A stretch of DNA of 64,000 bases from Empedobacter brevis NBRC 14943 = ATCC 43319 (GCF_000382425.1 NZ_KB908300.1:62001-126000); one strand, 5' to 3'. Positions 18,209 to 28,056 are shown, counted from the stretch's first letter. Notes: generated by a model not told the origin, from the letters alone. Numbers and translations are program-made.

Positions 18209-18694
18209 ATGAAATTATTTTCTTTCCTTGGTTTAATAGGAACTTTAACTTTCTCTACTGTGAATGCACAATCTGTGGAAACTGTGAAATATGAAGCTTT
18301 ACACGAAAAAATCACAACTTATAAAGATCAAGTTGTTGTCGTTAATTTTTGGGCAACATGGTGTGCTCCTTGCGTTGAAGAGATTCCTGCATTTATGGAA
18401 GTTAATGGAAAATACAAAGACAATCCTAATTTCAAAATGCTATTGGTATCTTTGGATCGACCAAAAGTATTGGATAAAGTAAAGAAATTTATAACAGATT
18501 ATCACATCAATACAGAAGTTGTTTTGCTAGATGACACCAAGCGGATGAATGAATGGATTCCTTCTTTCGATTCCAAGTGGGGTGGAAATATTCCCGTTAC
18601 AATTATTTACAATAAAGGAGAAAAAGTTGCTTTCCATGATCAAGCCATGACCAAATATGAACTGGAGGATGTAATCAATGAAATTCTTCCATAA
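18209..18694 (+). CDS. TlpA-like thioredoxin-fold oxidoreductase, exported
   Basis: A 161-residue protein with a signal peptide (1-20, ending STVNAQ) and a thioredoxin fold. The active site is FWATWCAPCVEE (Cys52, Cys55), the WCxPC form of TlpA/ResA proteins that reduce or make disulfides in periplasmic proteins. The conserved cis-proline side is seen in GGNIPVTIIYNKG. Length is normal for the family. No cytochrome c maturation gene is close by, so the target is unknown. Confidence 0.9.
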   Translation: MKLFSFLGLIGTLTFSTVNAQSVETVKYEALHEKITTYKDQVVVVNFWATWCAPCVEEIPAFMEVNGKYKDNPNFKMLLVSLDRPKVLDKVKKFITDYHINTEVVLLDDTKRMNEWIPSFDSKWGGNIPVTIIYNKGEKVAFHDQAMTKYELEDVINEILP

Positions 18695-18715
18695 AATCAC
18701 ATGTGATATTTTTTC
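18694..18715 (+). terminator. Weak terminator-like hairpin after the TlpA-like gene
   Basis: Short palindrome AATCACATGTGATATT followed by T6; the small loop makes it uncertain. Confidence 0.35.
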
Positions 18716-18841
18716 AATTTAACTTCCATTTCTGCAAACTATATGTACCTGTAAATTGTTTTATTGTTAAAATATGATTTTATTCATGTTTTCAATAAAT
18801 ATTATTGTATTTTTAGTAGACACTAATTAAATAACAATAAT

Positions 18842-19804
18842 ATGAACAAATTTATCTTTACATTAGCTACACTTGCTGTATTAACAGCTTGTAGTGATGA
18901 CACTAAAAACGAAATGGATCCTCAAGCAGAATCTGCTAATCAAAAAGTTGCAAGTCGAACGTGCGCTTCTGATGAAGTTTTAAAATTACAGCTATCAGAA
19001 AATCCTAATCTGGCCTCAAAAATGGCAGATATTGAAGCCCATGCCCAAAACTTTGAAAAAATGCAAGGAAAACTAGTCAACGGAACTATTGTTATCCCTG
19101 TTGTTGTAAATGTTTTGTATAAAACGGCCGCTGAAAATATTTCTTTAGCTCAGATTCAGTCTCAAATTGATGTTTTAAATAAAGATTTCAATGCACAGAA
19201 TGCTGATTTTTCTCAGGTGCCCGCTTTGTTTTCAAATGTAAAAGCAAATGTTGGGATTAAATTTGAATTAGAAACGGTGAACAGAAAACAAACAACAAAA
19301 ACTTCTTGGGGAACAAATGATGCCATGAAGAAAAGTACAGGAATTCTGCCAACTTCCCCTACAACAAAACTTAATTTATGGGTGTGTACAATCGGAAGTG
19401 GTATTTTAGGTTATGCACAATTTCCAGGAGGTAGTTCTGCAACAGACGGAGTGGTAATTGATTCAAGGTATTTTGGAAATACCGGAACTGCAACTTACCC
19501 GTTCAATTTAGGGAGAACAGCTACTCATGAAGTTGGTCACTGGATGAATTTACGTCACATTTGGGGAGATGGAGGTGGATGTCTAACAGATTATGTAGAC
19601 GATACGCCTTATCATAATGCACCAAACTACGGTGTCCCTGCATACCCTCATTATAGTACATGTTCAGGATCTCCTGTCGAAATGACCATGAATTATATGG
19701 ATTATAGTGACGATAGAGGATTATATATGTTCTCTGAAGGGCAAAAAAGCAGAATGTTATCTATTTTCAGTCCGGGAGGTGCGCGCTATAGTTTCGCTCA
19801 ATAA
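18842..19804 (+). CDS. M43 (pappalysin/cytophagalysin) family zinc metalloprotease, lipoprotein
   Basis: A 320-residue secreted protease. A lipoprotein signal is visible (ATLAVLTAC, lipid-modified Cys17). The metzincin zinc motif is HEVGHWMNLRH (His229, Glu230, His233, His239), followed by IWGDG; the Gly of the classical HExxHxxGxxH is Asn here, as in many Bacteroidota M43 members. The Met-turn is in MTMNYMDYSDD (about residue 283). Cysteines after the zinc site (GGGC, YSTCSG) probably form the family's disulfides. No T9SS tail, so it is anchored by its lipid. Single-gene unit with a terminator. Confidence 0.93.
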   Translation: MNKFIFTLATLAVLTACSDDTKNEMDPQAESANQKVASRTCASDEVLKLQLSENPNLASKMADIEAHAQNFEKMQGKLVNGTIVIPVVVNVLYKTAAENISLAQIQSQIDVLNKDFNAQNADFSQVPALFSNVKANVGIKFELETVNRKQTTKTSWGTNDAMKKSTGILPTSPTTKLNLWVCTIGSGILGYAQFPGGSSATDGVVIDSRYFGNTGTATYPFNLGRTATHEVGHWMNLRHIWGDGGGCLTDYVDDTPYHNAPNYGVPAYPHYSTCSGSPVEMTMNYMDYSDDRGLYMFSEGQKSRMLSIFSPGGARYSFAQ

Positions 19805-19830
19805 CATCAGGATAATTAAATATAGTAGTA

Positions 19831-19866
19831 AAAAACTCTTGAATGAATAGTTCAGGAGTTTTTTAT
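19831..19866 (+). terminator. Terminator of the M43 protease gene
   Basis: Stem AAAAACTC(T)TGAA / TTCAGGAGTTTTT with a 7-nt loop and a following T run. Confidence 0.8.
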
Positions 19867-19901
19867 TTTTTGTAAGTTTATCTAAACTTAAAACTACAAA
19901 A

Positions 19902-20357
19902 ATGAATAAAAAACATATCAGAAAAGATGTCATTCAGCATCTTATCCAACTTAAACAAGATGAAATAAACGCCTTAAAAGAGTCGGAACGAATTTATACT
20001 GAAAGCGCTGATTTAGATGAAGAATCGAGTTTAGAGCTGGATGATTTTGCACAGCAAAGTCAATCTACAGATTCCGCCAGAAATCTACAAATAAGAATTA
20101 ATCAAGCAACAGAAGATTTAAACAACTTCAAAGTGCTTCGTCCTGAGTTGATTGATGAAATAACGGAAGGAAATGTTGTTTTGACTGACAAAGTTAATTT
20201 TGTCATTGGTTTATCTTTCAAAGATTTCGAATGGGAAAATAAAAAGTTTGTAGGAATTAGTACACAAGCTCCTATTTTTGAAGCGTTGGTTGGAAAACGA
20301 GCCGGCGATAAAATAGAATTTAATGGAATAAAATATACCATAGAAGAAATATTATAG
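19902..20357 (+). CDS. GreA/GreB-like C-terminal domain protein with an N-terminal coiled coil
   Basis: A 151-residue protein. The N-terminal half is a charged helical, probably coiled-coil stretch, and the C-terminal half (about 95-151) matches the FKBP-like domain of Gre factors (ISTQAPIFEALVGKRAGDKIEFNGIKYTIEEIL). Gre factors bind the secondary channel of RNA polymerase; the acidic tip between the helices here would be around TESADLDEESSLELDDF. It is therefore a candidate RNA-polymerase-binding protein, not a standard GreA. One base separates its stop from the next gene's ATG, so the two are co-transcribed. Confidence 0.8.
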   Translation: MNKKHIRKDVIQHLIQLKQDEINALKESERIYTESADLDEESSLELDDFAQQSQSTDSARNLQIRINQATEDLNNFKVLRPELIDEITEGNVVLTDKVNFVIGLSFKDFEWENKKFVGISTQAPIFEALVGKRAGDKIEFNGIKYTIEEIL

Positions 20358-20358
20358 C

Positions 20359-21258
20359 ATGCCAAAAATACATACAATAGACCTGAATTTTCAAAATGAA
20401 AAGGAAGCCATCGCAACTTATTTAATCGAAACAGAACAGGGACCGGTTTTAGTTGATCCGGGTCCATACTCCACTTTCGAAAAGCTGAAAACAGGGATAG
20501 AAACTTTAGGTTGGCGGGTAATTGACATTGAAAATATTTTAATTACACACATTCATTTTGATCATGCCGGTGCCGCTTGGAAATTTACAGAACATGGTGC
20601 GACAATTTTTGTCAATCCAATTGGTTTACTTCATCTTAAGAATCCGGAAAAATTATGGGATTCAGCTAAAATGATTTATGGTGATGATATGAATCGTTTA
20701 TGGGGAGAAATGAAACCGATCAATGAAGAATATTTAGTTGGTTTGGCAGATGGACAGAGTGTCGAGTTTGGTGATGTTGTTTTCCAAACAATTTATACCC
20801 CCGGACACGCAGTACATCATAATGCTTATGTTTTAGATGATGTTATTTTCACAGGAGATGTTGCAGGAGTTAAAATAGAAAACGGACCTGTATCCCCTCC
20901 TTGTCCACCACCTGATATCAACATCGAATTATGGAAAGAATCGATCGCTAAATTGAGAAAAATAGATGCAAAAGGAATTTATCCCACACATTATGGTTAC
21001 CATGAAAACCTTGAAGCTCATTTTCATCAATTAGAAAAAACGTTGGACCAATGGGCAAATTATATAAAACCAATGTATGATGATCAAATCCCAACAGAAG
21101 ATGTTGTTCCTGTTTTTGTTGATTTTGTAACGAAATCCTACAAAGATGAAGGACTCTCAGAAGATCAGATTCAGGTATATGAATATGCTAATCCATGCTG
21201 GATGTCTGTGAATGGATTACTCCGGTATTGGAAACTGAAAGAACAAGGAAGATTATAA
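20359..21258 (+). CDS. MBL-fold metallo-hydrolase
   Basis: A 299-residue metallo-beta-lactamase-fold hydrolase. Metal-binding motif is THIHFDHAG (His64, His66, Asp68, His69), with further ligands in TPGHAVHH, FTGDVAG and PTHYGYH. A C-terminal region of about 70 residues after the core resembles that of glyoxalase II-like or lactonase-like hydrolases; substrate cannot be assigned. Coupled to the Gre-like gene (1 bp apart). A strong terminator follows, shared with the convergent gene. Confidence 0.9.
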   Translation: MPKIHTIDLNFQNEKEAIATYLIETEQGPVLVDPGPYSTFEKLKTGIETLGWRVIDIENILITHIHFDHAGAAWKFTEHGATIFVNPIGLLHLKNPEKLWDSAKMIYGDDMNRLWGEMKPINEEYLVGLADGQSVEFGDVVFQTIYTPGHAVHHNAYVLDDVIFTGDVAGVKIENGPVSPPCPPPDINIELWKESIAKLRKIDAKGIYPTHYGYHENLEAHFHQLEKTLDQWANYIKPMYDDQIPTEDVVPVFVDFVTKSYKDEGLSEDQIQVYEYANPCWMSVNGLLRYWKLKEQGRL

Positions 21259-21260
21259 AA

Positions 21261-21300
21261 AAAGAAAAGCTGTCAGGTACTTGACAGCTTTTCTTTTTTT
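21261..21300. terminator. Bidirectional terminator between convergent genes
   Basis: Long stem AAAGAAAAGCTGTCA / TGACAGCTTTTCTTT (21261-21275, 21282-21296) with a six-base loop and flanking A/T runs on both sides. Confidence 0.93.
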
Positions 21301-22067
21301 TATTCAATTCTCAAGTCATATTTTTTAACACGTATATTTCCGGTAGAATTTAAAATTTCAGTTCCAAATTCAAATGATGATAAATAAATATTTTCTCCGA
21401 TGAGATGATGTTTATTCATTGCATTGATAAATTCCATCACATTTACTTTTCCTGCAGTTCGTTTATCTTTTCTCACAAAAGCAACGTAATCCCAACTTGA
21501 ATTTAACTCTTTTTTGATCAAATGACCTTTGTAAATATCATACTGACCAAAGGAAGTAATTACATTTCCTACTTTTTTACCAAAAGGTTTAAACTTATTG
21601 TAATCTTCCCAAATCATAACCTCTACTCCAATTGTTTGCAAGGCTACTTTTGGAGAATAATGCAACCAAAAATCAAAAGCTAAATTATATTTTTTATTGT
21701 TCACTTCTAAAATCGTTTCATAATCAACCTCAAAAATTTTAATTTCATTGATATTTTTGAAGTAATTATCCGATTTAACATCAGTCAAATTCAACCAGGC
21801 ACTTTCTCCAAACCAAATTTCAGGATAGCCAATAACACCATATTTTCTGCCAGAAGTTTGCCATTTCCAACCTGCTATATTATCGTTTGTAAAAATCGTT
21901 TGGGAATAAATACCTTTTTTCACTTTATTTTCACCCCATTTATTGTTGTTAATTTGATACCCCTGCCATTCTATAGTTGCTCCTTTTTCAGTTTTCTCTT
22001 GATTAGTATTCTGACCAAAAATAAAAACAGACACGGTTGTTAGTATTGTTACAAAGAATTGCTTCAT
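21300..22067 (-). CDS. Exported glycoside hydrolase family 12-like protein
   Basis: A 255-residue product with a signal peptide (1-19, ending FIFGQ). The mature part has the layout of GH12 beta-jelly-roll endoglucanases/xyloglucanases: an N-terminal N-x-W-G (about 42-45), GYPEIWFG (about 80-87), and the nucleophile block VEVMIWEDY with Glu149, matching the family's E-L-M-I-W. FKPFG follows, like the family's PiG. The probable acid/base is Glu237 in FEFGTEILN near the C-terminus. The assignment rests on these motifs only. No sugar-binding or polysaccharide-utilisation genes are beside it, which is unusual for Bacteroidota carbohydrate enzymes. Confidence 0.68.
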   Translation of the reverse strand: MKQFFVTILTTVSVFIFGQNTNQEKTEKGATIEWQGYQINNNKWGENKVKKGIYSQTIFTNDNIAGWKWQTSGRKYGVIGYPEIWFGESAWLNLTDVKSDNYFKNINEIKIFEVDYETILEVNNKKYNLAFDFWLHYSPKVALQTIGVEVMIWEDYNKFKPFGKKVGNVITSFGQYDIYKGHLIKKELNSSWDYVAFVRKDKRTAGKVNVMEFINAMNKHHLIGENIYLSSFEFGTEILNSTGNIRVKKYDLRIE

Positions 22068-22081
22068 AGATTATTATTCAA

Positions 22082-22107
22082 AAAAAGGATGCTTTTGCAT
22101 CCTTGTA
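22082..22107 (-). terminator. Terminator of the nitronate monooxygenase gene
   Basis: Hairpin with AAGGATGC / GCATCCTT arms, followed on the minus strand by a T7 run. It separates the gene from the downstream GH12-like gene. Confidence 0.8.
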
Positions 22108-22127
22108 AAAATATAAAATTGTTGTAA

Positions 22128-23069
22128 TTATAATTGCAATAATTTTTCTTTTGCATGTTTATAATCAATTAATAAATCATCAAACACTTCAGCAACCGTC
22201 GGAATTGAATCAATCAAAGCTGAAACTTGGCCAATCTCTAATTCTCCATGAATTAAATCACCTTCAAACATTCCTTTCTTAGAGCGTCCTCGACCCAAAA
22301 GTTCTTTTAATTCTTCTGCATTTGTTCCTAGTCGGTATTTCTCTTGTATTTGATCAAAAAATTCATTTTTAATTAACCTGACAGGAGCCAATTCTTTTAA
22401 TGTTAATTGCGTATCTCCCTCTTGCGCTTTTACAATCACCTCCTTGAAAGTTTGATTTGCAGAAGATTCTCGTGTTGCGGCAAAACGGGAACCAATTTGT
22501 ACTCCGTCTGCACCTAGAGCTAATGCTGCCAAAATTTGAGAACCTGTTCCTATACCTCCCGCTGCAATTAACGGAATATCTATTTGACGTCTGACATTCG
22601 GAATTAAACACAATGTTGTTGTTTCTTCTCTGCCATTATGTCCGCCAGCTTCAAAACCTTCTGCCACGACAGCATCGACACCTGCTTCTTGAGATTTCAG
22701 TGCAAATTTAGCACTACTCACTACGTGTGCTACAGTAATTCCTTCTTTTTTTAGAATTTCAGTCCATGTTTTTGGATTTCCTGCAGAAGTAAACACAACT
22801 TTTACACCTTCTTCTAAAATAATCTGCATAATTTCTTCAATATTAGGATAAAGCATCGGAACATTTACTCCAAAAGGATGATTTGTAGCAGCTTTACACT
22901 TTTGAATATGTTCACGTAAAACATTGGGATACATGCTTCCTGCACCTATTAATCCTAATCCTCCTGCATTACTGACAGCTGAAGCTAAACGCCATCCACT
23001 GTTCCAAATCATACCACCTTGAATAATTGGGTATTTTATTGCAAATAATTTTGTTATATTCGTGTCCAT
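22128..23069 (-). CDS. Nitronate monooxygenase (2-nitropropane dioxygenase family)
   Basis: A 313-residue FMN-dependent TIM-barrel enzyme. Diagnostic blocks: N-terminal KYPIIQGGM, HPFGVNVPMLYP, VVAEGFEAGGHNG (with the conserved active-site region EGxEAGGH), PLIAAGGIGTG and GADGVQIGSRF. These enzymes oxidise alkyl nitronates such as propionate 3-nitronate; a protective role against nitronates is the general expectation, and related enoyl-ACP reductases (FabK) share the fold. The gene is monocistronic with its own terminator. Confidence 0.9.
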   Translation of the reverse strand: MDTNITKLFAIKYPIIQGGMIWNSGWRLASAVSNAGGLGLIGAGSMYPNVLREHIQKCKAATNHPFGVNVPMLYPNIEEIMQIILEEGVKVVFTSAGNPKTWTEILKKEGITVAHVVSSAKFALKSQEAGVDAVVAEGFEAGGHNGREETTTLCLIPNVRRQIDIPLIAAGGIGTGSQILAALALGADGVQIGSRFAATRESSANQTFKEVIVKAQEGDTQLTLKELAPVRLIKNEFFDQIQEKYRLGTNAEELKELLGRGRSKKGMFEGDLIHGELEIGQVSALIDSIPTVAEVFDDLLIDYKHAKEKLLQL

Positions 23070-23241
23070 TTTCGTTATATTTAGGCATAAAAATAATTAA
23101 ATATAGAGAAGGAAAAAATTTAATTTTAACATAAATACTGACAGTTTGACTTTGGCAAATTATTTGATTTGCAAAAATCAAATTTTTAGAAAATAATTTA
23201 GAGTTTAATTATCTCTACTAATAATAAAAAAAATATAAGCT

Positions 23242-23463
23242 ATGTATTGGACTTTAGAATTGGCATCTTATTTAAGTGATGCGCCTTGGCCAGCAACAAA
23301 AGATGAATTAATTGATTACGCAATTCGTACTGGTGCACCTTTGGAGGTGGTAGAAAACTTACAATCTATAGAGGATGAAGGAGATTCTTACGAAAGCATT
23401 GAAGAAATTTGGGCGGACTATCCAACGGATGATGATTTCCTTTGGAACGAAGACGAATATTAA
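23242..23463 (+). CDS. DUF2795 domain-containing small protein
   Basis: A 73-residue acidic protein. The core SDAPWPATKDELIDYAIRTGAPLEVVENLQSI matches the DUF2795 family found widely in Bacteroidota and Actinobacteria, of unknown function. The C-terminal tail is strongly acidic (WADYPTDDDFLWNEDEY). Length is typical. It is followed by a good terminator 5 bp after the stop and then by secA, so it is its own unit. Confidence 0.88.
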   Translation: MYWTLELASYLSDAPWPATKDELIDYAIRTGAPLEVVENLQSIEDEGDSYESIEEIWADYPTDDDFLWNEDEY

Positions 23464-23466
23464 AAA

Positions 23467-23494
23467 TAAAAAAGCCCAAATTGGGGCTTTTTTC
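23467..23494 (+). terminator. Terminator of the DUF2795 gene
   Basis: Stem AAAAAGCCC / GGGCTTTTTT with loop AAATTG. Confidence 0.85.
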
Positions 23495-23592
23495 AATTCT
23501 ATAATCTATAACTAACATAGTTAACGTATATTTGCATCTAAATTAGTCATCAAATATATTGTAGCTAATTTGGACGAAGAACGCAGAAAAAT

Positions 23593-26500
23593 ATGAATAT
23601 TTTAACAAAAATTTTACAAGGATTCTTAGGAGATAAGAATGCGAAAGATGTAAAAGAATTACAAAAATATGTTGATGCAGCTAACGAAGCTGGTCAATCG
23701 TTTGGTTCATTAACAATTGATGAATTAAGAGAAAAAACGACAGGCTTTAAAACAAAATTAGTTGAAGCAACAAAAGACCTTAAAGCTCAGATTGATGAGT
23801 TAAAGCAGAAAGTTGAAGAAACTGAAGATTTTGGTGAAAAAGAAGAGTTATATTCTCAAATCGATAAAATCAATAAACAAGCTTACGAGATTGAAGAAAA
23901 GATTTTATTAGAAATTTTACCGGAAGCTTTTGCGGTTATGCGCGAAACAGGTAAACGTTTTACTGAAAATGAAACATTAGAAGTAACTGCTTCTGAATTT
24001 GATAAAACATTAGTGAATCGTGGTCACGATTTCGTATCTCTAAAAGATGATAATACTGCAATATGGAAAAATTCATGGGATGCAGCAGGTCGTCAGGTTA
24101 CATGGGATATGTCGCACTATGATGTTCAGTTTATTGGAGGTTCTGCCTTGCACTTAGGTCGTATTGCGGAGATGCAAACAGGTGAAGGTAAAACGTTAGT
24201 AGCAACATTGCCAATTTATTTAAATGCATTGACAGGCCGTGGTGTTCACTTAGTAACGGTGAATGATTATTTGGCAAAACGAGATATGGCATGGATGCGT
24301 CCGATTTTCTCTTTCCATGGGTTATCTGTAGACTGTATTGATAACCACCAACCAAACTCTCCGGGTCGTCGCGAAGCTTATGCTTGTGACATTGTTTATG
24401 GTACAAATAATGAATTTGGTTTCGATTATTTACGTGATAATATGGCCAATACGCCTGACGCTTTGGTGCAACGCGAACTAAACTTTGCGATTGTCGATGA
24501 GGTCGATTCTGTATTAATTGATGATGCCCGTACACCATTGATTATTTCCGGGCCTGTTCCACAAGGTGATCGTCACGAGTTCGATGTATTAAGACCAAAA
24601 ATTGATCGTTTATACAATATGCAACGTGAAATGTTGGGTAAAACATTGAACGAAGCAAAAACATTATTTAAACAAGGTGATTTAAAAGAAGGTGGTTTCA
24701 AATTGTATCAGGTTTACCGTGGTTTACCAAAATACAAACCTTTAATTAAATTCTTATCACAAGACGGTATTCGTGCTCAATTACAAAAGACAGAAGCTCA
24801 TTTCATTCAGGATAATAACCGTGAAATGCCAAAAGTTGACGAGCATTTATACTTTGTAATTGATGAAAAACAAAATCAATCAGATTTAACAGATAAAGGT
24901 ATCGAGTATTTGTCTAAAGGAATGGAAGATGATCAATTCTTCATTTTACCAGACGTTTCTACAAATATTGGGGCAATTGAAAACTCAGGAAAAGAGAAAG
25001 AAGAGATTCTTAAAATGAAAGAAGAATTCTTCCGTAATTTTTCTATTAAATCTGAACGTATTCATACGCTAAGTCAATTATTGAAAGCATATACATTATT
25101 CGAGAAAGATATTGAGTATGTTGTGGTAGACGGAGAAGTAAAAATTGTTGACGAATCGACAGGTCGTATTATGGATGGTCGTCGTTATTCAGATGGTTTA
25201 CACCAAGCAATAGAAGCGAAAGAGAATGTAAAAATTGAAGCTGCTACACAAACATTTGCAACCATTACATTACAGAATTACTTCCGTATGTACAACAAAT
25301 TAGGAGGTATGACTGGTACAGCGGAAACTGAAGCTGGTGAGTTCTGGGAAATTTACAAATTAGATGTTGTTTCTATTCCTACAAACCGCCCAATTTTACG
25401 TCACGATAGAAATGATATTGTTTTTAAAACAAATCGTGAAAAATATAAAGCCGTAATCGAGGAAATTGTTCGATTATCACAAGAAGATAAACGACCTGTA
25501 TTGGTTGGAACAACGAATGTTGAGATTTCTGAGTTATTATCGAAAGCTTTAAAGCTACGTGGAATTGCACACAATGTCTTGAATGCAAAACTACACAAAA
25601 GTGAAGCTGATATTGTAACAGAAGCTGGTAAACCGGGAGCTGTTACAATTGCAACAAATATGGCCGGTCGTGGTACCGACATCAAATTAACCCAAGAAGT
25701 AAAAGAATCCGGAGGTTTGGCTATCATTGGTACCGAACGTCACGATTCTCGTCGTGTAGACCGTCAGTTACGTGGTCGTGCCGGTCGTCAAGGAGATCCA
25801 GGATCATCTCAATTCTTTGTCTCATTAGAAGATTCATTAATGCGTTTGTTTGGTTCTGAAAGAATCGCTAAGCTAATGGACCGTATGGGACACAAAGATG
25901 GTGATGTCATTGAACACTCGATGATTACAAAATCTATCGAACGTGCACAGAAAAAAGTTGAAGAAAACAACTTTGGTATTCGTAAACGTTTGCTGGAATA
26001 CGATGATGTTATGAACAAACAACGTGAGGTAATTTACAAACGTCGTCACAATGCTTTATTTGGAGATCGTCTTGAAGTAGATATTGCAAACATGATTTAT
26101 GATGTTGCAGCTTCTATTGTAAAATCGAACAAAGATTTTGAAGATTTTGCTCAATACGAATTAGATTTAATTAAATACTTCACAATGGGTACTCCTGTTA
26201 CAGAGGATGAATTTAGATCTAAATCAATAAAGGATTTAACAAATATGACATACGATGCGGCAATCGAAGATTACAAAGCACGTATGAAATATGTGGCAGA
26301 AACAGCTTTTCCTGTTATTTCGAATGTTTACGAAAATCAAGGACATATGTTCTCTCGTATTCAAGTCCCATTTACAGATGGAATTCGTCAAATGACTGTG
26401 GTTTGTGATTTAAAAGAAGCGTATGAATCTCAAGGTAAAACATTAATCAAAGATTTCGAAAAATCTGTTGTATTAAGTTTAATTGATGACAATTGGAAAG

Positions 26501-26715
26501 AGCATTTACGTGACGTTGATGATTTACGCAAAACATCTCAAAATGCGGTTTACGAGCAGAAAGATCCGTTAGTAATTTACAAACAAGAATCTTTCCATAT
26601 CTTCCAAAGAATGTTAGACACTGTAAACAAAGAAATTATTTCATTCTTGTTCAAAGGTGAATTGCCAAATGCTCAAAAGGAAGAATCTGTAGAGGAAACT
26701 GAAACAGCGAACTAA
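23593..26715 (+). CDS. secA: Protein translocase subunit SecA
   Basis: A 1040-residue SecA, the ATPase that drives Sec protein export at the inner membrane. Walker A is MQTGEGKT (about 192-200), followed by [28 protein letters not shown] and the DEVDS Walker B block. The second nucleotide-binding half has [10 protein letters not shown] and [14 protein letters not shown], and the helical scaffold has [28 protein letters not shown]. It carries the larger insertions seen in Bacteroidota SecA. The C-terminus ends in [11 protein letters not shown] and lacks the zinc-binding CxCxSG tail that binds SecB. A TATATTTG box at 23527-23534 may be its -7 element, and a strong terminator follows. Confidence 0.97.
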   Translation: MNILTKILQGFLGDKNAKDVKELQKYVDAANEAGQSFGSLTIDELREKTTGFKTKLVEATKDLKAQIDELKQKVEETEDFGEKEELYSQIDKINKQAYEIEEKILLEILPEAFAVMRETGKRFTENETLEVTASEFDKTLVNRGHDFVSLKDDNTAIWKNSWDAAGRQVTWDMSHYDVQFIGGSALHLGRIAEMQTGEGKTLVATLPIYLNALTGRGVHLVTVNDYLAKRDMAWMRPIFSFHGLSVDCIDNHQPNSPGRREAYACDIVYGTNNEFGFDYLRDNMANTPDALVQRELNFAIVDEVDSVLIDDARTPLIISGPVPQGDRHEFDVLRPKIDRLYNMQREMLGKTLNEAKTLFKQGDLKEGGFKLYQVYRGLPKYKPLIKFLSQDGIRAQLQKTEAHFIQDNNREMPKVDEHLYFVIDEKQNQSDLTDKGIEYLSKGMEDDQFFILPDVSTNIGAIENSGKEKEEILKMKEEFFRNFSIKSERIHTLSQLLKAYTLFEKDIEYVVVDGEVKIVDESTGRIMDGRRYSDGLHQAIEAKENVKIEAATQTFATITLQNYFRMYNKLGGMTGTAETEAGEFWEIYKLDVVSIPTNRPILRHDRNDIVFKTNREKYKAVIEEIVRLSQEDKRPVLVGTTNVEISELLSKALKLRGIAHNVLNAKLHKSEADIVTEAGKPGAVTIATNMAGRGTDIKLTQEVKESGGLAIIGTERHDSRRVDRQLRGRAGRQGDPGSSQFFVSLEDSLMRLFGSERIAKLMDRMGHKDGDVIEHSMITKSIERAQKKVEENNFGIRKRLLEYDDVMNKQREVIYKRRHNALFGDRLEVDIANMIYDVAASIVKSNKDFEDFAQYELDLIKYFTMGTPVTEDEFRSKSIKDLTNMTYDAAIEDYKARMKYVAETAFPVISNVYENQGHMFSRIQVPFTDGIRQMTVVCDLKEAYESQGKTLIKDFEKSVVLSLIDDNWKEHLRDVDDLRKTSQNAVYEQKDPLVIYKQESFHIFQRMLDTVNKEIISFLFKGELPNAQKEESVEETETAN

Positions 26716-26736
26716 AAGATTTATTCATATAATTTT

Positions 26737-26772
26737 AACCCTTTCTGAATATTTTCAGAAAGGGTTTTTTCG
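26737..26772 (+). terminator. Terminator of secA
   Basis: Stem AACCCTTTCTGAA / TTCAGAAAGGGTT (26737-26749, 26754-26766) followed by T5. Confidence 0.92.
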
Positions 26773-26840
26773 TATTTTTACATTTCTTGTCATACTGAAT
26801 ATCTTTCAGTATTTTATTTATTAAATAAATTTAAAAACAA

Positions 26841-27347
26841 ATGAAATTTGCATATTTACATGGCTACCAAGGATTTGTAACAGATGAAAAAAGAGAATAT
26901 TTAAATTCTTTGGGAGAATGTTATGCCCCAACAATAGATTATGACAACTCACCTACATTGATTCAGGATTTAGTGCAGCAATTTACAAATGAACCAATCG
27001 AATTTATAGCAGGAACAAGTTTAGGCGGAATGATAAGTTATTATTTGGGATTAATGTTAAACATCCCTGTTCTGATGTTCAACCCTGCTGTAATTGCTGT
27101 AGAACGGTTAAAACCATTTATTCCTGACCAACTGTTAAATGGTATTCCACAGCAACGCAACTTAATTTTTACAGGTTTAAAAGATGATGTTATCGAACCA
27201 AAATTCCAAATCGAATTTGTTGAACGTTTAAAACAACAAAACGCAACCATTGATCAAATTTTTGATGCAGAAATGACACACTTAATTACACTCGAAGAAT
27301 TTGAAAAAGCATTTGAAATGTTCCTTGAATTGAAGAAGTCAGAATAA
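26841..27347 (+). CDS. YqiA/YcfP-type alpha/beta-fold esterase
   Basis: A 168-residue short alpha/beta hydrolase. It opens with FAYLHGYQGF, has the nucleophile elbow GTSLGGM (Ser60), a later Asp in FTGLKDDVI (about 115) and a His in EMTHLITLEEF (about 143), giving the full triad. These small YqiA-like esterases are cytoplasmic (no signal peptide) and their natural substrates are unknown. Standalone gene between the secA terminator and a barrel-protein gene. Confidence 0.8.
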   Translation: MKFAYLHGYQGFVTDEKREYLNSLGECYAPTIDYDNSPTLIQDLVQQFTNEPIEFIAGTSLGGMISYYLGLMLNIPVLMFNPAVIAVERLKPFIPDQLLNGIPQQRNLIFTGLKDDVIEPKFQIEFVERLKQQNATIDQIFDAEMTHLITLEEFEKAFEMFLELKKSE

Positions 27348-27413
27348 GTAAATATAGTTTTAACGTTTTTTGGTATAGTTTATGAAGTTCTAAAGAAAAT
27401 CAAAATAAATATT

Positions 27414-27989
27414 ATGAAAAAACTAGTTTTAACACTTTGTGTAGGTATGCTATCTGTATTTTCTTATGCTCAAGAGATAACAACTCCTCAAACTTCAGCC
27501 AATGTCGGTACAACTCCAATTAAACAAGGAAATTGGATTGTAGGTGGGTCGATAGGTTCTATAGGTTATTCTTTTGAAGGTGAAAATTTTAATATCAATT
27601 TAAGCCCTCAAGCCGGATATTTTATTTCTGATGGGATTGCTATTGGTTTAACGACTGGTTTTGGTTTGCAAACCGTGAAAGGAGGTGATAATATTTATCA
27701 ATACAAATTAATGCCTTTTGCTCGTTATTATTTTCCTGAAGGAGCTAGTTCGACAGGACGTTTCTTTGGACAAGGAGAAGTTGGTGTAACAGGAGCTAAA
27801 TCAGGAGGTGTCTCTGATACTTCATTTGGATTTGGAGTAAATGCAGGTTATGCTCACTTTATTTCCCGAAATGTAGCATTAGAAGGAACGGTTGGATACA
27901 ACTATTCAAAATCTAATTTAGCCAACGCGCAAGCTCAAAACGGTTTAGGTGTAGCTGTAGGGTTCCAAATTTACTTGGGACATAAATAA
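27414..27989 (+). CDS. Outer membrane beta-barrel protein (OmpX/porin family)
   Basis: A 191-residue protein with a signal peptide (1-19, ending FSYAQ) and a barrel of alternating hydrophobic strands (WIVGGSIGSIGYSFEGENF, GIAIGLTTGFGLQ, FGFGVNAGYAHFISRN, GLGVAVGFQIYLG). The length suits an eight-stranded barrel. The last residues, FQIYLGHK, do not end in the canonical aromatic residue because of the short HK tail. Function unknown. Single gene ending in a strong terminator. Confidence 0.88.
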   Translation: MKKLVLTLCVGMLSVFSYAQEITTPQTSANVGTTPIKQGNWIVGGSIGSIGYSFEGENFNINLSPQAGYFISDGIAIGLTTGFGLQTVKGGDNIYQYKLMPFARYYFPEGASSTGRFFGQGEVGVTGAKSGGVSDTSFGFGVNAGYAHFISRNVALEGTVGYNYSKSNLANAQAQNGLGVAVGFQIYLGHK

Positions 27990-28007
27990 ATTTACATTCT
28001 TACTAAA

Positions 28008-28044
28008 TAAAATAAAAGCCACTTTTAAAAGTGGCTTTTATTTT
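28008..28044. terminator. Bidirectional terminator between convergent genes
   Basis: Stem AAATAAAAGCCACTTTT / AAAAGTGGCTTTTATTT centred near 28026. Serves the barrel gene and the leftward peptidase gene. Confidence 0.9.
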
Positions 28045-28056
28045 ATCAATAGTTTT

